Source: Ramlibacter montanisoli
GTDB lineage: Bacteria > Pseudomonadota > Gammaproteobacteria > Burkholderiales > Burkholderiaceae_C
Direction of reading: 5' to 3'
DNA: 64,000 bases
NCBI RefSeq assembly: GCF_013087525.1
Contig: NZ_JABFCS010000001.1
Coordinates: 186,001 to 250,000, forward strand
Positions 57,471-64,000 of the stretch are shown here, in pieces; position 1 is the first letter of the stretch; each line of letters opens with the position of its first letter. The notes beneath the pieces are model-generated. The model was not told where the DNA came from and did no database searches. It saw nothing but the letters and a program-made list of their open reading frames with translations. The position numbers and the translations under genes were made by a program.

Positions 57471-58555
57471 GGCGGCTTGCGATCGCCTGCCTGCTGGCGC
57501 TGCCCGGCGTCCTGGTGGCGCCGGCTGCATCGGCGGAAGAATGCGACCCCCGCTTCCTGAAGTCGCCGCAGTTCATCGCCGAGGACTGCACCTTCCGCAA
57601 CCCGCCCAATCCCGATGCCAAGCCTGGCCTCTCCAGCTGGCAGAACTGGCGGCGCTTCCTGCTGCAGAAGAAGGAAGGCACGGTGCCGGTGGACCCGATC
57701 CCGGTGCGCATGCTGGAACGCGCGGCGCTGGACGCGCTCGATCCCGCGGCCAACCACATCATCCGCCTGGGGCACTCGTCGCACCTGCTGAAGCTTGCGC
57801 GGCAAGTGGTGGCTGGTCGACCCCGTGTTCGGCCAGCGTGCCTCGCCAGTGTCCTTCGCGGGACCCAAGCGTTTCCATCCGCCGCCGCTGGCACTGGAGG
57901 ACCTGCCGCCGATCGAGGCCATGATCCTCTCGCACGACCACTACGACCACCTCGACGTGCCGACCATCGAGGTGCTGAAGGACCGCGTGCAGCGCTACTT
58001 CGTGCCGCTGGGCGTCGGCGCGCACCTGCGCCGCTGGGGCGTGCCGGCCGAGCGCATCGAGGAGTTCGACTGGTGGCAGCAGGGGCAGTGGGGCGAGGTC
58101 GTGGTCACGGCCGCGCCCGCGCAGCACTCTCGGGCCGCACCCTGTGGGACCGCAACAAGACGTTGTGGGCCTCTTGGTCCATCGCGAGCGGCGCCGAACG
58201 CATCTTTTTCAGCGGCGACACCGGCTACTTCCCCGGCTTCCGCGAGATCGGACAGCGGCTGGGCCCGATCGACATCGCCTTGCTGGAGAACGGCGCCTAC
58301 GACAGCGGCTGGCCCACCGTGCACCTGACGCCCGAGCAGACGGTGCAGGCTTTCGAGGAACTCGGCGCGCGCACGCTCTACCTGGTGCACAACAGCACCT
58401 TCGACCTGGCCTTCCACGGCTGGCGCGAGCCGCTCGAGCGCGTGGCCGCGATCGCCCTGGCCAAAGGGATCGCGCTGGCCACGCCGGAGATCGGCGAGGT
58501 GCTGACGCTCGGCAAGCCGCGCGTCAACCGTCGCTGGTGGGAAGGCCTGCGCTAA
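57467..58555 (+). CDS. Exported metallo-beta-lactamase-fold hydrolase (RomA/NAPE-PLD-like), two frame breaks
   Basis: A signal peptide ([20 protein letters not shown]) is followed by [19 protein letters not shown]. The metal site HxHxDH is [11 protein letters not shown], preceded by [17 protein letters not shown] and followed by the Asp ligand in [16 protein letters not shown] and a C-terminal [14 protein letters not shown] with the last His. This layout matches the RomA/N-acyl-phosphatidylethanolamine phospholipase D-like group. Breaks near 57796 and 58125 are single-base. About 363 residues. Export plus the family suggests an envelope lipid or lactone substrate, but this is not established. 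Confidence 0.82.
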   Translation: MRRLAIACLLALPGVLVAPAASAEECDPRFLKSPQFIAEDCTFRNPPNPDAKPGLSSWQNWRRFLLQKKEGTVPVDPIPVRMLERAALDALDPAANHIIRLGHSSHLLKLARQVVAGRPRVRPACLASVLRGTQAFPSAAAGTGGPAADRGHDPLARPLRPPRRADHRGAEGPRAALLRAAGRRRAPAPLGRAGRAHRGVRLVAAGAVGRGRGHGRARAALSGRTLWDRNKTLWASWSIASGAERIFFSGDTGYFPGFREIGQRLGPIDIALLENGAYDSGWPTVHLTPEQTVQAFEELGARTLYLVHNSTFDLAFHGWREPLERVAAIALAKGIALATPEIGEVLTLGKPRVNRRWWEGLR

Positions 58556-59154
58556 CCGAACAGCTTGGTGGCGATGGTCGTGACGTGCTTGCCCTGGAAG
58601 GCGGCCATCCCGAGTTCCTGCTCGCTGGGCATGCGCTCGCCGCTGGCGCCCGCGATGGTGGATGCGCAGTAGGGACTGCCGCCCTTGATCTCGTCCAGGC
58701 CCATCTGCCGCTGCTCCGCGTAGGGCAGGCCGACGACGATCATGCCGTGGTGCATCAGCGTGGGGATGAAGGTGAGGATGGTGCTTTCCTGGCCGCCGTG
58801 CTGCGTGGCCGACGAAGTGAAGACCGAGCCCACCTTGCCCACCAGCGCGCCCGACATCCACAGCGCGCCGGTCTGGTCGAGGAAGTTGCGCATCTGGCCC
58901 GTCATGTTGCCGAAGCGCGTGGGCGTGCCGAACACGATCGCGTCGTAGTTGGCCAATTCCGCGGGCTGCGCGATCGGCGCGGCCTGGTTGGCCTTGCCGC
59001 CCGCCTTCGCGAACACGTCGGCCGGCATGGTCTCGGGCACGCGCTTGATCTCCACCTTGGCGCCGCCGACTTCGCGCGCGCCTTTCGCGACCGCCTCCGC
59101 CATCGCCTCGATGTGACCGTAGAAGCTGTGGTACAGCACAAGGACCTTTGCCAT
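58552..59154 (-). CDS. wrbA: NAD(P)H:quinone oxidoreductase WrbA
   Basis: 200 residues, flavodoxin-like. The FMN loop is [20 protein letters not shown], and [21 protein letters not shown] plus [13 protein letters not shown] are diagnostic for WrbA. It reduces quinones by two electrons, avoiding semiquinone radicals. Its stop codon overlaps the convergent hydrolase stop within 4 bp. Upstream on the same strand is a LysR gene, 61 bp away, which may control it. Confidence 0.93.
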   Translation of the reverse strand: MAKVLVLYHSFYGHIEAMAEAVAKGAREVGGAKVEIKRVPETMPADVFAKAGGKANQAAPIAQPAELANYDAIVFGTPTRFGNMTGQMRNFLDQTGALWMSGALVGKVGSVFTSSATQHGGQESTILTFIPTLMHHGMIVVGLPYAEQRQMGLDEIKGGSPYCASTIAGASGERMPSEQELGMAAFQGKHVTTIATKLFG

Positions 59155-59215
59155 CGCGTTCTCCTGAAGGGGTCCGTCCAATATAGCGACAAGCCTGCGC
59201 GCGGGGGAGCCCGGA

Positions 59216-60121
59216 TCAGCGCTTGCCTGCCGCTGCCTCGCGGCCGAGCGCCGCCGCGAGGTAGTCGATGAGCAGGCGCACCTTGGGCAGCAGGTGCTTG
59301 CGCGAGGGGTACACCGCGTACACGCCCAGCTCGTGCGACCTGTATTCGGGCAACAGCTCCACCAGCCGGCCGGCACGCAGCTCGTGTTCCACCAGGAACA
59401 GGGGCTGCAGCACGATGCCCTGGTGGGCCACGGCGACTTCGCGGCAGGTGTCGCCGCTGTTGGTCTTCATGCGCGGCTGCACCTTCACCGACACGGGTCC
59501 GTCGGGACCCTGGAACTCCCAGGTGTCGCCCACCGCGAGCAGGCTGTAGGCCAGCACGGTGTGGGCCGCCAGGTCCGACGGATGCTTCGGCTTGCCGTGC
59601 GCCTTCAGGTAGCGCGGCGACGCGCACAGCACCATGCGCGTGGAGGACAGTCTGCGGCTCACCAGCGAGGAGCTCTCCAGCCGCGCGATGCGCACGGCCA
59701 GGTCGAAGCCTTCGTCCACCAGGTCCACGAAGCGGTCCGACAGCGTGATCTCCAGCTGGATCTGCGGATGGGCCGCGAGGAAGTCTCCCCACAGCGGAGC
59801 CAGTCGCAGCACGCCGAAGGAGAAGGGCGCGCTCACCTTCAGCACGCCGACGGCGTGGCCGCTGCGTTCGGTGATCTCGGCCTCTGCCTCCTCGACGCCG
59901 GCCAGCAGCTCCTTGCAGCGCGCGAAGAACACCTCGCCTTCCGCCGTGAGCGACAACCTGCGCGTGGTGCGATGGAGCAGCCGCACGCCCAGCCGCAGTT
60001 CGAGTTCGGAAACGAGGCGGGACACCGCGGCCTTCGACAGGTCCAGTTCGTCGGCCGCGCCCACGAAGCTGCCGGCGTCCACCACGGCGGCGAAGACACG
60101 CATCTCCTGGAAGCGATCCAT
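59216..60121 (-). CDS. LysR-family transcriptional regulator
   Basis: 301 residues. Winged helix [53 protein letters not shown]; effector domain of the CrgA group with [22 protein letters not shown] and [20 protein letters not shown]. Candidate targets are itself, wrbA downstream and the divergent DUF4148 gene at 60260. LysR-wrbA or LysR-NAD(P)H quinone reductase pairs often respond to quinones; that is inference. Intact. Confidence 0.91.
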   Translation of the reverse strand: MDRFQEMRVFAAVVDAGSFVGAADELDLSKAAVSRLVSELELRLGVRLLHRTTRRLSLTAEGEVFFARCKELLAGVEEAEAEITERSGHAVGVLKVSAPFSFGVLRLAPLWGDFLAAHPQIQLEITLSDRFVDLVDEGFDLAVRIARLESSSLVSRRLSSTRMVLCASPRYLKAHGKPKHPSDLAAHTVLAYSLLAVGDTWEFQGPDGPVSVKVQPRMKTNSGDTCREVAVAHQGIVLQPLFLVEHELRAGRLVELLPEYRSHELGVYAVYPSRKHLLPKVRLLIDYLAAALGREAAAGKR

Positions 60122-60149
60122 GGCAGGCCCTTCGATTGTTCAGGATCCG

Positions 60150-60164
60150 TTGATAGTCAATCAA
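60150..60164. promoter_or_regulatory. LysR-type dyad TTGAT-N5-ATCAA
   Basis: TTGAT (60150-60154) and ATCAA (60160-60164) form a perfect 5-bp inverted repeat containing the T-N11-A pattern typical of LysR sites. It lies 29 bp before the LysR start in the 138-bp gap to the DUF4148 gene and is AT-rich in a GC-rich region. It is the best candidate for the autoregulatory site. Confidence 0.5.
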
Positions 60165-60259
60165 ACTGAGCCTAGTTTATCCCGGGAGCAATGAACAATA
60201 CATTCGAATCACGGTGCAGCGATGGCGCTGCCCCGAACCGACCCACCAAGGAAACCACC

Positions 60260-60585
60260 ATGAACCGCAAGTCCCTGATCGCCGCCCTCGTCCTCGCCGC
60301 CACCGCCGCCGGCGCCTCCGCCGAGAGCTATGAGGAGTACAACACCCCTTCGTGTCCGCCGCGCCCGGCGCCGTCGTGGAATACGTGCGAGGCGGCGTGA
60401 ATCCCTGGTCCACCAGCTACAACCCGCTGGCGCAGTTCCGCAGCACGACGACGCGCGACCAGGCCACCGCCGACTACATCTCGGCGCGCGAAGTGGTCAA
60501 CGCCTTCACCGGCGAAGACAGCGGCTCCGGCTACCTGGCCGGCCGCCCGGCCGCCGCCGGCGAAACCCGCCTGGCCGGCAAGTGA
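60260..60585 (+). CDS. Exported DUF4148-family small protein, one frame break
   Basis: A paralogue of the protein at 25297: signal peptide (MNRKSLIAALVLAATAAGASA), then SYEEYNTP, a break near 60346 from a lost C, and GGVNPWSTSYNPLAQFRSTT, TRDQATADYISAREVV, TGEDSGSGYLAG. About 108 residues. The conserved block order NPWSxSYNPL, FRST, TRDxxTADY, ARE, TGEDSG is shared by both copies. AAGGAAACC precedes the ATG. It lacks the 11-bp repeat promoter of the first copy, so the two are regulated differently. Function unknown. Confidence 0.72.
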
Positions 60586-60589
60586 TCGC

Positions 60590-61649
60590 TCAGGCGAGGT
60601 TCGCCAGGACCTCGCCGCGCGTCCACCTGGCGAGGTTGTCCAGGAACATGGCCGCGACCCGTTCCTCGTTGCCGTCCGAAAAACCCGCGCTGTGCGGTGT
60701 CGCGATCACGTTGGGCAGCTCCCACAGCGGCGAGTCCTCAGTCAGCGGTTCCTGCGCGAACACATCCAGGTAGGCGCCCGCGAGCCGCTGCCCGCGCAGC
60801 GCCTCGATCAAGGCCGGCTCGTCCACGATCTCCCCGCGCGCGACATTCACCAGGCCGCAGTGTGCCGGCAGCAAGGCCAGTTCCGCCGCACCGATCAGGC
60901 CGCGCGTGCGATCGGTGAGCGGGCAGGCGAGCAACAGCCAGTCGGCTTGCGGCAGCACCGTGCGCAAGTCGGTGTCGGCCACCGTGCGGATGCCTTCGGC
61001 GGCCGCTGCGGCACTGCGCCGCACCACCACCACCTGCAGGCCCAGCGCCTGCAGCAGGCGCGCCAGTTCCCGTCCCACCGGGCCCCAGCCGACCACCACC
61101 GCCGTCTGCCGCTGCAGGTCGCGCGGCAGGCCGCTCGCGATCAGCGGCGACCAGCGCCGCTCCGCTGCGCGCGCAACAGCAGCGGCCACTGGCGTGCCAG
61201 TGCCAGCAGCCCGAGCAGCGCGGTCTGCGCCACGACCGGTGCGTTCGCGCCGGAGGAAGTACAGACCTGCACGCCGCGCGCGATCAGTTCCTGGTAGATG
61301 GCGCGGTCCGCGCCGGCGGAATGGATGTGGATCCAGCGCAGGCCGGGCGCGGCGCGCAGCGCGTCGTGCATGCGCTGCGTGTCGGGCAGCACGCGGTGCT
61401 TGGTCGACAGGCCGGTGACGTCGCGCGATACGAAGGCGATGTCCGCGCCGGCCGCGTCGGCGTCTTGCGGGGCGAGCAGCACGTGCGGGCGCTGCGCCAG
61501 CACGCGCGCGATCTCCGGCGCCAGCGTTCCGGCCGCCTCCCGCGACAGCAGGATGCGCAGGGGCGCGTTCTGCGCATTCAAGGGGCGCTGGCTCCGGAAG
61601 CTCGCAGCACCAGCAGGCGCCACTTCCCGTATCGCGTACCGCGTCCCAT
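60590..61649 (-). CDS. D-isomer-specific 2-hydroxyacid dehydrogenase, two frame breaks
   Basis: NAD(P)-dependent dehydrogenase of the GhrA/SerA family: LRWIHIHSAGADRAIYQELIA, VGWGPVGRELARLL as the Rossmann motif (GxGxxG with W), VNVARGEIVDEPAL carrying the active-site Arg, LDVFAQEPLTEDSPLW with the Glu and ATPHSAGF with the His. The best start is ATG 61649, 7 bp after AAGGAGAC, followed by GRGTRYGKWRLLVLRASGAS; a break near 61585 then leads to LNAQNAPLRILLS. A second break lies near 61175. It follows the class II aldolase gene by 14 bp, so both probably act in one hydroxyacid pathway. Confidence 0.8.
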
Positions 61650-61663
61650 GCCCGTCTCCTTCC

Positions 61664-62447
<784 letters not shown>

Positions 62448-62523
62448 CGAATCGCCTCCAGGGTTTTCAGTCGATTCCGGCATGCAGCCGGTCCGGCCAC
62501 GGCGCAGCAGCCGATGGCGCGGT

Positions 62524-63159
62524 TCACGACGACCACCGCGGCAAGCTGAAGCCGGTGGCCAGCGCCAGCGCGCGCAGGCCGGTGGCCGTGGCCGCGGCCA
62601 GCACCAGCGCCGCCCCCGCCGGCATGTCCGCCTGCTGCGCGCCCACCAGCACCCAGCCGCCGGCGAAGGCGCACACCGCATAAGGCTGGTGGTCGCGCAG
62701 CGCCGTGGGGATCTCGTTGCAGACGATGTCGCGCAGCACGCCGCCGAAGGTCGCGGTGATCACGCCCATCAGCACGGCGACGATGCCGGGCAGGTCCTGC
62801 GCCAGCGCGAGCTGCGTGCCGCTGGCGCTGAACAGGCCCAGGCCCAGCGCGTCGGGCCACTGCATCGCGCGCTCGGTCGGCGCGAAGTGGCGCGCGCGCA
62901 GGAAGGCCATCGCGGCGATGCACAGGGCCAGCAATCCCCACAGCCATTCCGGATGCGCGACCCAGAAGAAGGGCCGGCGGTCCAGCAGCACGTCGCGCAG
63001 CGTGCCGCCGCCGTAGGCCGCGAGGCCGGCCACGACGCAGACGCCCACGGCATCGAGCTTCTTGCGCGCGGCTTCGAGCAGGCCGGACAGGGCGAAGGCG
63101 AGGGTGGCGCCGGCCTCGACGAGGGTCTGCAGCAAAGGCAGCAGGGAGGTGTTAGCCAT
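62524..63159 (-). CDS. TRIC/YadS-family (UPF0126) cation channel-like membrane protein
   Basis: 211 residues, seven membrane helices made of two repeats of the UPF0126 unit: FALSGLLEAARKKLDAVGVCVVAGLAAYGGGTLRDVLLDRRPFFW and FSASGTQLALAQ...GVITATFGGVLRDIVCNEIP in the second half (given in parts). The paired GGGTLRD/GGVLRD glycines are the signature of prokaryotic TRIC channels, potassium-permeable trimers; some relatives are glycine-linked. Stands alone after the aldolase operon promoter. Intact. Confidence 0.88.
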   Translation of the reverse strand: MANTSLLPLLQTLVEAGATLAFALSGLLEAARKKLDAVGVCVVAGLAAYGGGTLRDVLLDRRPFFWVAHPEWLWGLLALCIAAMAFLRARHFAPTERAMQWPDALGLGLFSASGTQLALAQDLPGIVAVLMGVITATFGGVLRDIVCNEIPTALRDHQPYAVCAFAGGWVLVGAQQADMPAGAALVLAAATATGLRALALATGFSLPRWSS

Positions 63160-63216
63160 GCAGGGATTGTCCCTGCTCCGCGAGCCGGCGCCGGAACACG
63201 CGCGCCGACGGGCGTT

Positions 63217-63609
63217 TCAGGGCCGCCGCGGCGTGCTCGCCGCGCCGGCCGCGCCGGGCGCGTTCCCGCTCACCGCCGGTTGCCCCGGACCACCGGCGCC
63301 GCCGCCGGCGTCCGGCCCTTGCAGTCCGCCGACCTCGGTGCCCGAGCCGGCACCGGTGCGCGCGGGATCGCCGCCCACCGAAGGCCCGCTCGGCACGTTG
63401 GCCACCGGCGCCCCGGTGCCCGGGCGCGGTTCGCTGGGCACGCCGGACATCGCTTCGGACTGCTGCGCCGGCGCGGTGCTGGTCTCCGCGGGGGCGAGCG
63501 GGGCTGCCGGAGGGGCCGCGGTCGAAGGCGCGGGTTCGGTCTTCGGGCCGCAGGCCGCGAGCGCCAGTGCCGCGAACAGGGCCAGCGCCAGGGATGCAGT
63601 CTTCGCCAT
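63217..63609 (-). CDS. Small Pro/Ala/Gly-rich lipoprotein
   Basis: 130 residues. The signal peptide ends in the lipobox ALAAC (Cys20). The mature chain is low-complexity (PAPSTAAPPAAPLAPAETST, then GAGSGTEVGGLQGPDAGGGA) and should be disordered. No domain is seen. It lies 13 bp after the napE-like gene on the same strand and may be read with it, but I know of no such lipoprotein in nap operons. Confidence 0.6.
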   Translation of the reverse strand: MAKTASLALALFAALALAACGPKTEPAPSTAAPPAAPLAPAETSTAPAQQSEAMSGVPSEPRPGTGAPVANVPSGPSVGGDPARTGAGSGTEVGGLQGPDAGGGAGGPGQPAVSGNAPGAAGAASTPRRP

Positions 63610-63622
63610 GGTGTTCCCCTCG

Positions 63623-63810
63623 CTAGTGGTAGGTGGGCGGGCCGACGACCATCTGGGTGATCCAGACGATGAAGCCGAAACCGGCCACGATCACCACGGC
63701 GAGCAGGGGGCCATCACCACGGTGAGGAAGAACCAGGTGCGGAACTCCTCCTTGCGGCGCTGGCGGTCCTCCAGCACGGGCATGCGCGGGTCTACCGGTT
63801 TTTCCCTCAT
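63623..63810 (-). CDS. napE: NapE/TorE-like small membrane protein, one frame break
   Basis: A 62-residue protein: [20 protein letters not shown], then [15 protein letters not shown], a break in the run of G at 63706-63710, and [20 protein letters not shown] ending GPPTYH. One membrane helix after an ER-rich cytoplasmic start and the [18 protein letters not shown] pattern match NapE/TorE proteins of periplasmic nitrate or TMAO reductase operons, whose role is unknown. Its ATG overlaps the stop of the upstream cytochrome gene (ATGA). Confidence 0.72.
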
Positions 63811-64000
63811 GGAACCTCCGCCATGTTCGGCAGTCGATGGGCGATGCCCTTGTGGCAGTCGATGCAGGTCCTGGTGCCCTGTTCGAGCGCGGTGGAGTGC
63901 GCGAACTGCGCGCGCCGGGTCTGGCGCGTGAAGTCCATCGAGTCGAACAGGTGGCAGTTGCGGCATTCCAGCGAGTCGTTGGCCTTCAGCCGCGCCCATT
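63807..64000 (-). CDS. napC: NapC/NirT-family tetrahaem cytochrome c, C-terminal part
   Basis: Only the last 64 codons are in the window. Two c-type haem motifs are visible, CRNCH and CIDCH, with the family spacing around [16 protein letters not shown] and followed by KGIAHRLP, a signature of NapC/NirT. These membrane-anchored cytochromes pass electrons from quinol to periplasmic reductases. Which reductase it serves (nitrate, TMAO or other) depends on genes beyond base 64000. Confidence 0.82.
   Translation of the reverse strand, partial: WARLKANDSLECRNCHLFDSMDFTRQTRRAQFAHSTALEQGTRTCIDCHKGIAHRLPNMAEVP

Noticed and set aside
60228..60245. CCCCGAACCGACCC upstream of the second DUF4148 gene as a fourth island site
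   Set aside because: Only part of one repeat matches, there is no GGACGAC box, and it overlaps the leader just before the ribosome site.

Overview
The window is about 70% G+C and densely coded, with no rRNA, tRNA, CRISPR array, insertion sequence or phage gene seen. Three Bug-type (TTT) periplasmic receptors, a BpeEF-OprC/CeoAB-OpcM-type efflux operon headed by llpE, many LysR and FCD-GntR regulators and short DUF4148 proteins point to a Burkholderiales beta-proteobacterium, probably Comamonadaceae (Ramlibacter/Variovorax-like). That placement is inference. About 30 single-base frame breaks, mostly at runs of C or G, interrupt otherwise well conserved genes. I read them as uncorrected sequencing indels and annotate those genes across the break.

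Layout. 1-2239: end of a branched-chain 2-oxoacid dehydrogenase operon (bkdB, lpdV). 2160-5776: GntR regulator, RraA/HMG-aldolase-like protein, D-2-hydroxyacid dehydrogenase and Bug receptor. 5827-8433: cyclophilin-like protein, Tat-exported alpha/beta hydrolase and divergent LysR. 8465-12536: acyl-CoA ligase, divergent ThDP enzyme and GntR. 12597-17199: CsbD, then a second RraA + IlvD/Edd + Bug + GntR module. 17221-25123: llpE-RND efflux operon with divergent LysR.

25139-40175 looks like one regulon island. A large regulator (winged helix + STAND ATPase + TPR) sits between a DUF4148 gene and a ten-gene operon: small ORF, outer-membrane channel, adaptor, RND pump, patatin lipoprotein, MgtC-like protein, PagL, PRC-barrel protein, MlaA-like protein and FMN reductase. 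An AI-2E-family permease points back at the end of that operon. The DUF4148 gene, the operon and the permease each carry the same promoter arrangement: 11-bp direct repeats, a GGACGAC box, an 18-bp spacer and a TAnnCT-like -10. This is the best candidate for an undescribed system, an envelope-lipid/efflux regulon.

42262-50429 encodes cyclohexanecarboxylate degradation to pimeloyl-CoA (badR, badH, badI, aliB, aliA, Bug receptor, badK) followed by glutaryl-CoA dehydrogenase. 50474-54003: acetyl-CoA-synthetase-like ligase, D-threonine aldolase/D-serine dehydratase-like enzyme and RidA. 54025-64000 is mixed: D-Ala-D-Ala dipeptidase, YecA/SEC-C protein, SDR, metallo-beta-lactamase-fold enzyme, WrbA, LysR, a second DUF4148 protein, a 2-hydroxyacid dehydrogenase plus class II aldolase pair, a TRIC-type channel, and at the edge napE- and napC-like genes. 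No stretch longer than 300 bases lacks a gene.
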